Shown here in pieces: positions 20,610-40,100 of a stretch of 64,000 nucleotides of DNA (position 1 is the first letter of the stretch; each line of letters begins with the position of its first letter). The notes under the pieces are model-generated. The model made no database searches. It saw nothing but the letters and a program-made list of their open reading frames with translations, and was not told where the DNA came from. The DNA is from Diploscapter coronatus. Its lineage: Eukaryota; Nematoda; Chromadorea; Rhabditida; Rhabditidae. The position numbers were made by a program, and so were the translations under genes. Where the stretch lies: assembly GCA_964036155.1 (NCBI GenBank), contig OZ038423.1, forward strand, positions 50,049,249 through 50,113,248, read 5' to 3'.

Positions 20610-23600
20610 ATGCGAGAAGGAATTTTGTCCGAGTTTTTCGACCGACACGTCGTGCTGAACGAGAACTGGCTCGGGGCCGTCCTGGAGTTTCTCAACGCGC
20701 AAAATGTCGGACCGAATGGGGTGAGAGATGTTAAATTTTGTAAAAAAATTCTTATCAAAGTTGTCCATTTTATTTCTTTTTTAACTTTTTTTCTAAGACT
20801 CATTGGATATTTTTATTCGATTTTATCTATGAGCGCACAGTGTAGCTCTGAAATTGGGAGGAAAACTCGTGACACGCATTTAACAATCATTTGTTGAGTC
20901 GGACAGAAAGTTCAAAAATTCATCTGAAGAATTGGGTTATTTTTCTGAATCTTAGATTTGCAGACCTCGCTCTCCCGCTGGACGGAACTAGTGTTCTACC
21001 AACTGCTGCACTCGGATCTGTCCCAATCTCTGTCTGCCTTCTCCCTCTCCCAGTCAAATTTCAACCCTTCTGCTCCCAAAATCACATTTCAAACTCCGCT
21101 GCTTCTGCAGGTATTTGTTTTTTTTTTTTAAATTCATTTACTTTTTTTCTCAGAAATTCCTAAATGGCGAAATGTCGGCCTGTAGTAGGTTGGCAGACTT
21201 CTCAAAACTCGACTCGCAGAAAAATAGTTATCGAGAGCGGGAAAGAGCATGTCGTCTTTTTCTCCCTCGAAACGATGTTATTTTTCTGTGGGTTTTTGCT
21301 GACCGAATTTTGAGAAATATGGTATTTAGATATAGAGAAAAGGGAGCGAAAGTAATGAGAAATGATGTGAAAAAATCTAGGTCTCGTCATCTTGTCATAT
21401 AATGAAATAGTAGTTTCTTTCCCCTTATTTATTCTTTCAGTTGAAAAGTGTCCGAGACATCAGACAGTCGGAATATTCGCAGAACAATCCGCTGGCTGTG
21501 AAGACTGAAGACGACACGGGATTCGATGAGTTTGATGAGGATGACAAAGAGAAGGGATTCAATGTGAGTTTTTTTCTTCTAATTTTTAGCCTTCAAGAAA
21601 GGAAAAAGCTAGACGGTGCTCTCGCATATAGGTTATTTTGAGCAGTGCTGTTCAGAAATGAGAATTTGAATAGAGAAGATAAAGTGGAAAATATGAGCTG
21701 TCAATACATTCGAAAGAAGATCCACTCCAAAATATTTTAATTTTGGTCCTTCGCAATTCTCGTTATTTTCAAGAAATTTAATAGTTTTTTTTTTCAGAAA
21801 CCCTGTCGCGTGTTTCATTTCGTACTGCACGATGGCGAGACGACTATAAAAGGCTTCGAGCAGTTTCCCCTGCCGATTCCCAACGAGCCTCTGCCTGTCG
21901 GATGCAAGATCCTCCTTCTGCCTCCCGTTCTCTGCAGGAATGGAATCCTCTTCCTCACTCCTAACAACTTTCAAGTACTAGGCATGTGTCTTTCCTGATT
22001 CATAACTCTCTTGCTTCCATTTGATCAAAATTTAAAGGAATAATGAAAATATTTAAACATTTATGTTTTCAAAAATTTCAACAGGCCGTTTTTAATTCGC
22101 AATTTTAGAAGAATCGAATCTTTCTAGAAACTTTGCTTCTTGCTGCATCTGATCATCAAACTCGACGAGTTTTTCGACGAATCTTTTTTTTGCAAAATTT
22201 ATTTATTTACTTTAGGAGGTGGATGTTCGGAAGAAGAATCAACCGACGAAGGAATCGAAATGCCTGGAGAAGCAGAGAACATGTACTTGTTTGAGGATTT
22301 TTTCGGCTATTAATTCTAAATTGCTCAACAATAACTCAATTCAAATCAACAGCAATATTTTAAATATTCTTTCCTATTCAGTCCTCCCGAAATTGTGCCC
22401 GCTTCTCCCGATTCGATGCTTGAGGATATTGACGAGGAATTGCAGCAACAGATGGATTATAACGGTGTTGATGAACAGTAAGCTTGGCTCCCTTTTTATT
22501 AAATTTCTATTATGATCAAGAAAGTACGGTTTGTAAGATATCTTCGAAGTATTGCATGTTTTGAAACTTATACAAAGATCACTCTTCAAATAAGTACAAC
22601 CTTTCGAAGAAAACGTATCTAATAACCGAAAAATGCTAAGAACTCGTCACCAATCTTCTTTTGAGTTCTTGTTTATTTTCAAATTCTAAAATCGAAACTT
22701 TTTCTTCCCAGCATCCCCGACGATTCCGATGCTTCTTCCTCAGCCCAAGTGAGTCACTCTCGCAATCGTCCCCCTTTGCACGAAATTCCATCTCAGCCGA
22801 CTGTACGTGACTTCCGTTCCTCCGCTCCTTCCCTCCCTTCCCGTTCACAATCATCCTCCTCATCTGTTCCACAGCCTCCTATCTCAACTCCATTCCCTTC
22901 GACGATCGTTCGCAATGTGCAACAGCAGCAAAAGTAAGCTTTTTTGAAAACATTATCTTATTTTTTAGTTTAAAGAAATTCGTATTCAACAGACTTTAAT
23001 TTGACCCTGTTTCACTTTGAAAACTGAAAATATTTTATTTTCTTAAAAATTTCAGTACAACAGTCCAATCGAGTGAAATCAGCAACAACAGCGAGAGCGC
23101 GGAAGTCAGAAAGCGAATGACCATGGTCAAACTCGAGGTTTCTTCCTGTTATCATTTTTGTCAAACTCACCATCTTCCCTTTTAGAAATCAACTTCTGGT
23201 CCTTCTTCTTCTGGAAATGCGCATTCTCCAATTCAATTGGATGATCTTAGTCCGATATCCAGCAATTCGAAAACTTCCAAGAAAAAGGTATTTATAATCT
23301 CATAACTTTCTTCCAGAAAGGCGAAAATACGACAATTTGAAAATTGCAAGATAACAAAACGGATGAATAATGGCATTGGGAAAGAGGCTATGTATGACAA
23401 TATAGAAGATAGCTTTTCTAATGCTACTTCATACACCTTTTATATGTTGTCTTGTAGTTTTCAAATAGCTGAAAATTTTCAATTTCTCGGCAAAATTTGC
23501 TACTGCCTATAGATTTTGAATAGTTGATGTTTTTTTCAGATGAAAGTCGAAATTGTCGATCTTGACGAGAGTGAGGGGAGTGCAGAGAAGCAGAGACGCG

Positions 23601-24609
23601 ATGCGCCCATACCCGAATGCAGCCAGTCGAGCGGCAGCTGCAGTTCGCAGTTCGGTAATTTGACGGATCTGAAAAGGCACATCGGGACTGCAAATGAGCC
23701 CTTCAAAATGCTCGTGCAGGTCGGATTTTGGGTTGATTCAACTTGAAAATTAGAAGCTGTAAAAGATTAAAGTAAATTTTCTTGAACGTTGACCCATTTT
23801 TTCCTCAGTCAAAACCATTTTGATTCCGAACTATGGGAATTTTCTAGTTTTCTAGAAGTAGGAAAAGAAACTCTTCGTCGGCTTTAATTTTATGATACCA
23901 TTTTCAGGCTCACGTCGCCGACATCATTAAACCTCTGACAATCAGGAAAGGCAATTGGTATCAGCAGGTTTACTTTTATTATTTCAAACATTTCCACTTT
24001 GTTTAATCTCAGGTGTCATTGCTGGATTCGAGTACAACGGATGCAATCGCCTGTGATTTGCACGGAGACCTGCTCGAAGAGCTCATTGGATTCACTCCTA
24101 AAGAAGCTGTGGTGAGACAATTTTTATTTCCTCAAAGATGGTATTGTTTTGATATCAGTTTTAAAAGTATTCTCATTGAATTTTTCTGAATTTGAGTTAG
24201 AAATATTTGGATAAAATAAAATCGTCAACTATTAGAAAGCTTTGAGCGAATTTTCAAGAACAACCCAATAAATTCATGCATTTTCAGGCCATCCGACGTT
24301 CATCTGATTCGGAAAAACGAGCAGAAGGCGAGAGGAAACTTAAGGCTTTGGAAACGAAAATGAGGAAGCCTGTTCTGCTCATTCAGGTTGATTTTACTAA
24401 TTTATTCAATTTTGAACTCAAGTCTCTTTTTGGGAATTCAAAATGACAACTTTGAATTATTACATTTTGCTCATTCGATAAACGATGCGAAATTCAATTT
24501 TCTTTGAAACTAAGCTTCTGTCCAATTTTGGAAGATGATATATTTTCAGTTGGAATGCCAGTCCTCATCTCTGCCCCCAGTGATCAAATCCCTGATGCCT
24601 CTCTTCTAG
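20610..24609 (+). CDS. rmh-1: RMI1 homologue (RecQ-mediated genome instability protein 1)
   Basis: Fourteen exons with consistent phases encode 543 residues: 20610-20720, 20964-21110, 21441-21563, 21798-21981, 22216-22282, 22382-22477, 22712-22933, 23056-23137, 23186-23287, 23540-23719, 23908-23967, 24013-24111, 24288-24386 and 24550-24609. The N-terminus (FFDRHVVLNENWLGAVLEFL) matches the helical RMI1 N-domain. The first OB fold follows: CRVFHFVLHDGETTIKGFEQ, then GCKILLLPPVLCRNGILFLT and NNFQVLGG. A Ser/Pro/Gln-rich disordered middle leads to a second OB-like domain (DLKRHIGTANEPFKML to the end). RMI1 is the scaffold of the BLM-TopoIIIalpha complex, which dissolves double Holliday junctions and controls crossovers in the nucleus. 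The start lies just after a TTTTTTCCAG acceptor, possibly a trans-splice site. Exon 4 ends at a GC donor. C. elegans has two RMI1-like genes (rmh-1, rmh-2); rmh-1 is the better guess. Confidence 0.8.
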
Positions 24610-27600
24610 CGTCGCCCCTCAATTCATCGATTCATCGATTATTGGGTAATTTCAACCATTTGTGTCATCATTACGAGTCATTTCTCTACTTTTTCCGATG
24701 TGATTTTTGCATTTTTGGTGGACTTGTTATTTTAATTGAAGAAGTAAAGTATATTCTTGACAAGAATTCATTTGATTTTGAAAGGTGATGTTTTAGTTCA
24801 CAGCAAGCCTTGTTTGTATATTTGGCTTTGTTATTTGGTTAGACTGTTTGGTAATGCTTTGGGTGAAGGCTGAAATGTGCTTGTATTTGCAGTCATACCT
24901 TTCTGCCTGCCCAATGCCTGTGCTGCAATCACTTCCCATTCCCTGCACCGTCAAAGTTCGTGACTTCATGCACCACCCATTACTCCACAAATCAAGTATG
25001 CAATTATCCCAGCCTGTTTGTTTTCCTATGCTTCAACGCGTGTACTTCCAGATTTCCTTCATCCGGGCAACTTTGTCGAAGGATGTTACGCCACAAAGCA
25101 CATTGTCTGCTGCAGGGACATTCACACCTCAATGCCAAAGAAGTCAAACCGTTTACGGTAGGAAATATTTCCGACTTTACGAGAGAAAAGTTCACTACAA
25201 AAGTACCAGTTATTTCATTTTAAAAATTTACAATCTTTTTTGATATTTTAGATTTTGTACTTTTGCCAAATTATTTATTTCAGAATTCCAGCTTCATTTA
25301 TCAATGACCAAGATGTTAATTCCTGAGAGATGACATTCAAACACATTCAAACACTTTGCAATGAAGTCCAGAATCAGCAAATTACAAGGTTAACCCTTTA
25401 ATTTTTTTTATCGTTGTAAGAGCCATTCATTTTCTCTGCGCCTAGTCTCTTTTTCCTGATAATGATAGTGGGGATGTGAATGATAAGCTGACCTCTTGAG
25501 GTCGATCATATTCTTATTCCTTTCTTTCCTATTCTTGCTCTTATCATTTACCATCATTTTCTTCTCATCTTTTTCGAATTCATTTTACAGTCATTTCTCA
25601 CTACTTTATCCATTTTCTACCTTTGTGGTTATCTACTTTCATTTCTGGAGGAAAACTTATCATTCTTAACCCGTCTCCATCTTCCCAATCCAATTTTGCA
25701 ATAATTTGTTACTTGTTTATTCTCTCTATGTGTTAGCGTGATTGGATCATTTCATTCATTCATCCATCCATTGTTGAGGATAATGCACTTCTTCCTGAAT
25801 TGGAGAGCAGAGAATAGGTGAGATGACCCAAAATGGCCTGTAGCCAAGTCGAAGAACTCTCACAGCTCTCGCCTGCATATCTGCCTCATTCAGTCATGTT
25901 TTCTCACTTCCAAAGAGTGGAGTAACATTGCCACACACTATTCTGCCTGATGGGAAAATTGAAGAAAATGAAGAGCAGTGCTGGTAGGATACAGTTCTTG
26001 GAAAAAATCCTTTTAGAAGACATTTGTGGTAGACTCCAACCCATTTCTCTACTAGATGTATGCAAGATAATTTCTTCTTTACAAAATTTAAAACTCCTAA
26101 ATTCTGAGGCTGATCTTCTTGAAAAAAAAACTATTACTCGTCATTGTAGAACTTTCTCGAACTCTATTTCTACATCACAACGAATCTTTCCAACTCAAAA
26201 TTTCAACATCTCCAGTTCACTGCATCTGCGCCATTCTTACTTTCAGCAGCCTAGAGTATTTCCATCATCACCATACTCCCCCAAGTATGACGTTACCCCC
26301 ATATAGTTTCGACTCAGGCATCTTCGGCATTTCGGTATGCTCTCCACCTCCACATTCTAACCTCTACCTTGCAGGTCAATCCTTCCCTCGCTTTGCCTTG
26401 CCTTGCCTTCCCCTGCCGTCCCCTTCCCATTCCCTCTCCTCTTCTCCATCCCCTTCTCGTTCTCCTTCTGCTGTGCAAACATCGTCCACTGATCAATAGC
26501 TTCACCGCCATCCCCCTTTCCATCTCATTTTGTCTGCTTCTTTAGGAACTCTCCACTTCATAATGCACCTTCTCGTTCTCTCGCCATCCTTCGATCAGTT
26601 CTGTTCACTTATAAAATCACCTATTTAGTGATTACCTTGTCCAGAAATTCTTGACTTCATAAGAACTTGGCATTGACATCGATAAAAATTCGAAGGATTT
26701 GATTCTGATACTGATAACAAAATGTCGATGTATCGAATTCTCGCTCGCTCCCTAATCTTCCCTTGTCCGAATCCAGATTCTCTTTACATCAGAACGTCAG
26801 ATCTGTGCCTTTTGCATTTTCGTCTTTCATCTAATTGCCCATTAACCAATAGGCTTGCATTGTTAGTCGGCATACTGTAAGAAAGAATAGAAGAAAGAAA
26901 GGAGGCAGGGGAAGGGAGGGGAAGAGAGGTCGGGCCAGGTTATAGCTGTACGAATAGGTGAAAAGCTTAGCATTATTCATTCATCCTAATTTTATCGCTT
27001 TTTTATCCTTTTCTCGGATCCCTTTTAATGTAACCAGTTTGTGACTATTTTAGGTCGGATTTTATGATTTTCTTTTGCGGCAATTCACTTTTTCATTATA
27101 TCTATATAATATAGTTTTTTTTCTAAATAATTTTAGATCAAATTTATCGCCGCTTTGCGCCTTTTTCAGCAATTTTCCTTATTCTATCAGACTCAAAATT
27201 TGTCCCGTTTTTCTGAAAACATTTCACTTTTATCAGTCAGACCAATCAGTTAATCGTTTGTCTGTTGTTTTGCTTTCCCTATTCTAATTCACTCGTTTAT
27301 CCTCTCGTTATCACTTCAGCTCCAGAGTAAGTGTGTCTCTGTCAGCGTCTGTGTGTCGATTTGGAAGTGCAAATATTTATTCGGAATCAACCACAACAAA
27401 CAAGGCTTCCCCCTGCCTTCTGCTATTCTAAATATTTGTCTGACCAATTATCACGGATAATTTAGCGGATATTATTTTTTTGAGAAAAAATCTTAACATT
27501 TTCTATATTAGCATATCTTCACCTCCAATATTTCTTTTGCGTAGTGGTGCGACACAATCATTTAGGATCTTTTATTAGACCAGCACGGTTGGAAAATGGC

Positions 27601-30600
27601 GTTTATTCACCGACAAGAGTATATTGAATGCGTGAACATGGTCACTAGATAATACCGGTAGAATCTGGCGATCGCAGACGGAAACTGACGAACACTGAAT
27701 TGGCAGTTCCCTGAGCTAGCCAATGAAGTTGGATGATGATTGGTTAACCACGAACACTCATTTTCCCGCTTTACATAGACTCCATTATCTAACATTGGCT
27801 CTGCTCATGAAATGACTAATGTATTCTGATTGCACGATACAACAATTTCTACCTTTTATTATAAAATAAAAACGCGAGAAATAAATCATCCCAATTCATG
27901 GGGCCAAAAACTTACTACTCAATAAAAGTGAACATTTTCCAAGTTGATCTTCACTTGTGCTCCATTCCACCGTCATTCCCCTCGAAACTTACCGTTTTCT
28001 GCCTGGTTTTGTGCTTCTTCCCTCTCATATTTGCTCATTTCTATTACAGGCCTGCCGCCCTTTGCAATGAGTAATGACACCTGGCAGTGTGACTGTGAAA
28101 TGCACTCTTTCTGACTTATTCACCTCAACCCAACCAGTCCTTACTTTCAATCTACTGTTTAGTTAACTGCAACTCCCTTCAGCTCTTTCCCCTCCTTCCC
28201 TTTCAGCCAATCATCATTAGCTCCGCCCATTTCTCTGCTCTCCTCAATTCCGTCACTCCTTCATCATCCACGTTCTCCTACTCTCTCGTATTCCCTAACT
28301 ATTTCTCTATTTTCTAGCCTCCCTCCTCGCCCCGCCTTTCTACCTGAGCGGTTTGACTGCGAGAGAAGGAATGGGAATGTTTGAACAAAATCGGGACGTA
28401 CGGTTCCCCTCTCCTCTCTCAACTTGTCTGCTTCTCTGCATTCTCTTCACTTATCATCTCTCTCTCTCTCACTGATTTTGACTGATCGACTTTTTCTCGT
28501 GGATATTTGGATAGGCCCGTTGGCTCGAAGAGTCAACTTCCTTCGCTAGGTAATTCGTCATTCTGACCTGATAATTGCCTTTTCCTGGATTGTTTACCTC
28601 AATTATGGCTGTTTGTGTGATAATTAATTCTTCCTCAAATATCACTAATTTCATTTTCTCATTATCTCTCCAGGAAGGGTTCGTCTTCTCAGCTGTTGGT
28701 CTGTTTGCTTTTCGTTTCCTTATTTGGTCGTTTAGTTTGTAAGGGATTCGATCCCTTCCTTGCTGGCTCTCGCGAAATATCAGTGATTATTCGGATTTAA
28801 AAATTGAAGTTAAAATTCTTGAACTTCAGCAATAATTGATGAAATGCGAAATATCTGCTTTTCTCATAATTGTCATTATGTTCTGAAGTTGATTAAAAAT
28901 TCGATTCCAGAAGTCTGTAACAATATTTCTCTAAATCTAGACATTTTCACGAACTCTTCGATCAAGCTAAACTTGAAACATCTGAATAACTACCCTCTTT
29001 CAATCAAATCGGTACCCATGAAAAAACCGTATGGTATCTTTTCCTCTTTCTCTTCTAGTATTATTTTTTGCAAGAAGAGAATAGTCGGTATTTTTAGCGA
29101 AAGCTTGTAGGATATGACTACTTACTTGAGTAGCTGCTGCCCACATCTGTTATCAACAATCAGACGCTTTAGTCATTCTACCAAGAAACGATCCCTGCGA
29201 CAACGTATGATTGCGTTATGTGCCCTCCTTGCGGAAATTTCTCCGTCTCTCTCCATATCGCATGCTCTCTAATCTGGCGATATAAAGCTGTTATACCATA
29301 CGGGGGGTTTTTTTTCTCTTGGAACCGATTTGATTGAAAAACGAGGTAACAGCCGTGATTCAAATTCCACCTCGATTTTCTAAATCATCTCTGTGAATTT
29401 TTCAATATTCCCTCGCACATCCTTGCAATATTCTGCCTGCCACTCCTGTTCTCTACGAGCTACGTGTCTTCCCTTGCCTTCTCCTGCCTTCCAGCATCCA
29501 GCAAACCGGCTCTTTCCCATTCCGTCCCGAGTCCTTTCCGTCACTCCTTTCTGTCTCCCCGTCTCCATCTGCAGTGTCTGCCTTTCTCTGCCTGCCAGTC
29601 GCAGTTTTCGGCTCCGCCGCTTTTTTCCTGCTCTACGTGGATTTTACGTAAAATTGCGTGGCTATCGAATATTCCACTCTTCCCATGCAAATTACTATGA
29701 GCCTCATTTGCATACAAAGTTCAAGTTCAAGATAAAAAGATATTCGTAGTTTTTTTCTTTCTGAAATATCTTGTTTCAGTAACTTCAATTTGTTCTCGGT
29801 ATCAATCAAATCCAACCCAAATAATGTTCTTGCTCTCCTCTTCTTTTGTGCGCTGCAAACTTTTCTAACAATAAATATTTGAGATCTAAACAAGTCAATA
29901 TTTGAATGTTTGAATGTCGGCCTCTGCGATGTTTGAGCTGCCTGCAGGAGCGTATTTGCGAATTTGTGGATGGCTCAAACAGTTTCAGCATAATTTGCAA
30001 ACACTGATAACCTTGTAGTTAATTATCACTCATTCATTATTCTAATTACTCGTTACAAATTTGTTCAAATAGCGTCGTTCTCTTTTCATTCATCTCACCC
30101 ACTTCTCCTTGAATCAAATGACCTTCTTCTTTTCTGCAACCTAATATTTTCAATATTTTCCCGTCCAGATATTTTTAGCCATTCATTCCATATTTTGCTC
30201 TTCCAAATAATTTCGTCATTCCATTGCTTATCTCCACATTTTCCCTGTCCTCCCTCGCATTCACATTATCAGTCCTTCCCTTTCCTTGTTCAAGCCCTGC
30301 TCTGTTCTACTCCTATCTGCCTGTACATATGAGTCCTTTCTGTGTCACGATCCTCCATTCGTCATTTTCATTCTATCGATTTTGTTAGGGGCGTTGAAGT
30401 AAAATTAGGAAAGCAAAATCAATGGCTTTGAGATTAGAATTTGAAGTCTAGTTGAGAAGAAGGTAAAAAAAATCGAACTTGTTTTCCATACCTTCATTTC
30501 GTCCCCATCTTGTTTTATATGTTAGTCAAATTTTACCTCAAAAGTTTCATACTGATTCCACCTTTCTTATCTATTTTCTATGGATCACATTATCCAAAAT

Positions 30601-31853
30601 TTTGATCGATCCTCTCCGAATTTCTAATTTATCTGCAAATAATGCCACTCCTTATTTTCATTTTTCCGCGATTTGCTCATTTGTGCCCTTCATTTCTCCA
30701 TTCATTATCCCCTTCCTCGCCTGAGGCTATGCTCCCTTTTCTCCATTCCCCATTCCCCCTTCCCTGCTTGTCTAAATTGGTCTTCTCATCGAATACTTGA
30801 AACCTGATATGAGCCCCTTCCCTCTCTTGCTTCGGGCCGGCCCAGACCCATGCCAGCCACCAGCAGCCTCCAGAGGAATATTGCCAACCAAGCTGGAGCC
30901 CGTTTGTAGCGAAAATGCACAAATTCAGGGAAATAAGAGAATGAAAGGAAATAGGTAACAGAACACACAAGCTGGCTTGTGTTTGTTGGATTGAAATTAA
31001 AATTGCAAAATTCATCGGAAAAATAGAATTTCTCTCAGATTTGAATATCTAATTTCATGGCGTTGAACTTTGAAAATTCAAGAAAATTTCAAAATATCTT
31101 TATCGCTAATGACGAAAGAAGATGATAATTCTTTACTTGACTTGATTGGTTATTGATTATCAGACATTTTTGAGGCGAGCGACTTCCAAATTTACGATCC
31201 TCGTTTTTGGTTTGATGCGATAATTGATTGAATGCCACATATTTGACTCACTGTGGACTCAGCTTTTCATTCCTTTACCAAATTCGAAAATCGAAATATC
31301 GATTTACAACTTCTTTGTTTGGATTCCTAATTTTTCCTTCAAAATTTCTTAATTTTCACCTCGTCTTCTTTTCCTTAATTAGTGCACTCGGAATTTGTAT
31401 ACTTTTATTCCTATCACCTCATTTTTCGTTATAATCAAAGCTCTTCCAAAATCTTATGGTATTGAATTCATCTTTTTCTTCAAAATTCTTCCCTTCCTGA
31501 CTCAGAATTTCTTTTCCTTGCTCATTTTATTCGCATCGATATTTCCCTGGATCGTAGCTCTCTCTCTCTCTCTCCCCTTTCTACAGTACTCCTCTCTCCC
31601 CTGCTGGCCCAATTTGTGCGTCTCTGCGTGTATCTGTATCTGTTTCTGTCCCCTGCTTCCCAGTCCCCTGTCCCTGTATTCGTCGTGCTTCCTTCATTTC
31701 TCCTTCTCCTTCTTCTTCTTGTTCGAATCGTCGAATTGTTCATCCTTGTCGTTTTGTAGGTCGAGGGCATAGCCACATAGTCCACATATCTGTGTGTTCC
31801 TGAGGCCTTCAATCGAATTAGCAGTCAGATATCGGAATCGGAGACTCATCGGG
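24610..31853. other. Long intergenic / upstream region of pha-4
   Basis: About 7.2 kb without a convincing gene. Between 24900 and 25190 short Cys-containing open stretches with splice-like borders (for example FVEGCYATKHIVCCRD) are visible but do not make a gene. The rest is rich in C+T on the plus strand (clearest at 28140-28470, 29400-29640 and 31550-31740, with a CT microsatellite at 31559-31576). Given its position it probably carries pha-4 promoter and enhancer sequence and non-coding 5' exons; no specific site is claimed. Confidence 0.4.
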
Positions 31854-37119
<5,266 letters not shown>

Positions 37120-40100
37120 ACTTCCCGTCTATTCTTAGGTATCCTTTCCCTTTTTATAGATAATATTGTGCAATTATCCGCACTAATCATTATTTAATAT
37201 ATAATTTAAATCAGTGCTGTTTTATTCTGCTGCATAGCACAATGTCACTCAAATTTGTCTTTATACATCTGCATTCTATCTTCGATATATTGGATATCCC
37301 AAATATTCTTGTTCCTTATCTTTGACCCTATTAGTCCGTCTCAGTCTCTCTTCTGGTTGTGCAATTATTTCGAAAAATTCGCTTTCTCGTTTCTTCGATT
37401 CCTCACATATCTGTATATAATATCTTCAAGTTTTATCGATTTTAGTTGATACCCTAAAATTTAGACATGAAACTAGTTTTTATATGAAAAACCATTTTCA
37501 TGCTATAATTGTTGAAATATCAGCTAAATATTCTAATTTCTCAGCATTTCCAAATCAGTCCATAATGTTAACTAATCTGCGATCCGCATTTTCTGCATTT
37601 ACATCATCATTGCATTCTTCTTTCCTTCCTCCATTTACTTGTTCGAATTCTTACTTCTAACGGTCTTCTGCAAGTTGCCTTATCATTGACTTCGATTATT
37701 TTATATTTGTAAGCAAAATTTGTCATTTCCTTATCAACGTTTTTACTCATTTGATTCGATTTCGAATTTGATAATTGAAAAGGAGTGGGTATGAATCACA
37801 AACATATCATATCGGTAAAATTTTGAATCATTTTCGAAGAGTAAGCCCAACAAATTCAAATTCAGTGGAGATATTTTTCGCTGGTATTATTCCTCTGCTG
37901 AAAGTACATTGAAATGTGTTCTTTCATGTAGCTTTTTCGACGATATTGCTGAACTTTCAAAAAAGAAAAAGTGAAATTTATTCATACACATTCATAATTT
38001 TTTAACGATTTCCTCTGCATTTTATACGGTTCTGCACAGGTCGGCCCATTTGTGCATTGCTTTTCTCCTTATTTAGTATTCCCATAAAAGTTTTCATCGT
38101 TGTTCACATTTTGTTGAATCATTCATCTTTCATCATCCTTAAGCGTAATATCCACATTTTCTCTCTCACCCATCTCACTCAAATTCAACAGCGACTTTCA
38201 ACAATTCACTCTTTTCTGTCATCATTCTGCTGCAGAATTGTTCGGCTTTCTTCGTAGTTTCTAGTTCCAAATTCCTGCATTTTGAAGAGCGTTTTTGTAT
38301 TGAAATCAGGGCATTTTAAACGTGAATGAAATGGGACAATTCGCATACCAAAAACGGAAGATATGAATATGTACATCTAGAATTTTTCCAGAACTATTAT
38401 TCGAAATATCTATTTTAAAAGTATGTGATGATGCAATTCTAGAATAATAGCTCTGCAAAATATGCATTTTCTTTTGTAGTCCCAAATTCGTGTAAATCTC
38501 TCAGCGACGTTTTTCGTTTGAATTTGTTTTTTTTCTCCTACTTCGTCATTTCGTTGTTGCGCCATTTGCCTTCACTTTCTGTGTATTGATTATCAATCGA
38601 TTGTTTGATTATGAGCAAATATATAAAATAAAGAAATATTTATGAGGCTGGAGTTTTGTTGAAATAAAACTGAAAGATGATTCGTAAAAATGCACTAAAA
38701 TCTGGATAGATTATTGAGTATTGATAATTTATCAGAAGATAATGGACTGAGGCACAATATCATGCTAATTGACAATCGAAAACAGCGCCATTAGCTTGTG
38801 CATCCCACTTGCACGAGATTAAAATGGGATCAAGATGCCGTAAATGGATCCTAATGGAAATGATAATTAAATTTTAAAATGAAAGTGAAAAAAAACTTCT
38901 CAGGATTACTGTTATCGATTTTTGCCCCTTTCTCATCCTTTCATATGTCCTGATTCTATTTGTACTGATTGTGAATTAGCATGAGATCATGTTGAAGCGC
39001 AAACGATCCAATCGGGTCTGATAAAGTAAGATAAATCAGTTCGAATCAAGTATCCCGACTTAATCTACAAGAATAATTTCCACTCGGTGATTCAAAATCG
39101 GATGCCAGTTCAATCTATCCGTAACTAACCTCATTTCTATTATTCCAATCCATATTCGTTTCAAGAGCACTTAACATACTGGTCGGAACTCTTATTGTAC
39201 AGAGAATGAATGAACAGGAAAGAGAAACAATTGGGGAATGGTGAAGTACTGAAAGACTACAACAAGACAGAAGAAGACAATGCATTGTAGAGGAATGAAT
39301 GCATGGAATCCATGCGCTGCACTGCAATGCACTGACAAGAGGACTGGATCTTATTCTTCCCAGGTTACAAGTTGTACTTCATCTGGTTTCGTGAACCAAA
39401 AAATAAATCAACTGCAGGGTTGCTAAAAATTCCGCATAAATTCATTAGGACAATTTAGTAGAGGATAATAACGACCTATACGAATGAGAAATAAGAAAAA
39501 TACCGTTGAATAGAAATATTTCCAATCAACCATCCCCAACCGAATTCCACCACGGAAGTGTTGCTCTTCTCACCCCATCTGAGTCCGTTCTGTTTTCTCA
39601 TTCTGTTTGCAAGTATCCTCTCCCCTCCTCCTTCCGTGTTGAATCTGTTTGAATCGTGCAAATATGCAGAGGTTGCAGAAGCCTTCGCTGCTTCAACAGA
39701 AAATAGGGAAACCCCGAGATCCGAAACGCCGAAACAGAAACCAACACACAAATATTTGATCTGAAAAAACAACCAACACAAAAACAGGTGCTCTCGGGGA
39801 GGACAAAAACGCTGCCGACGGCGAAAAGCCACGTAACAAGCCAGACAGACAATAGCTAAAAATGGAGAAGCTCAAATATTGATCCGATTTTTTCTCAGTA
39901 TTTAATTGCTAACTTTAAACAGATATTAATTATAGGCGAAGCTCACATGATGAGCTATTTATGTCCATGAGATTTTCAAATGAGTTCATAAACATTTTCT
40001 GTGCTGTGCAGAAAATATTGTGCATCATCATCCTGACGTCATGTGTTCAAGCGTTTTCTTTTCTGCACGCTGGCGAATATTCGCAAAATCGTACAGCTCA

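Noticed and set aside
26119..26523. Overlapping Ser/Pro-rich (plus) and Arg/Gly-rich (minus) frames
   Set aside because: Both strands are open because of CCTT-type repeats; there are no start or splice signals and no protein-like composition.
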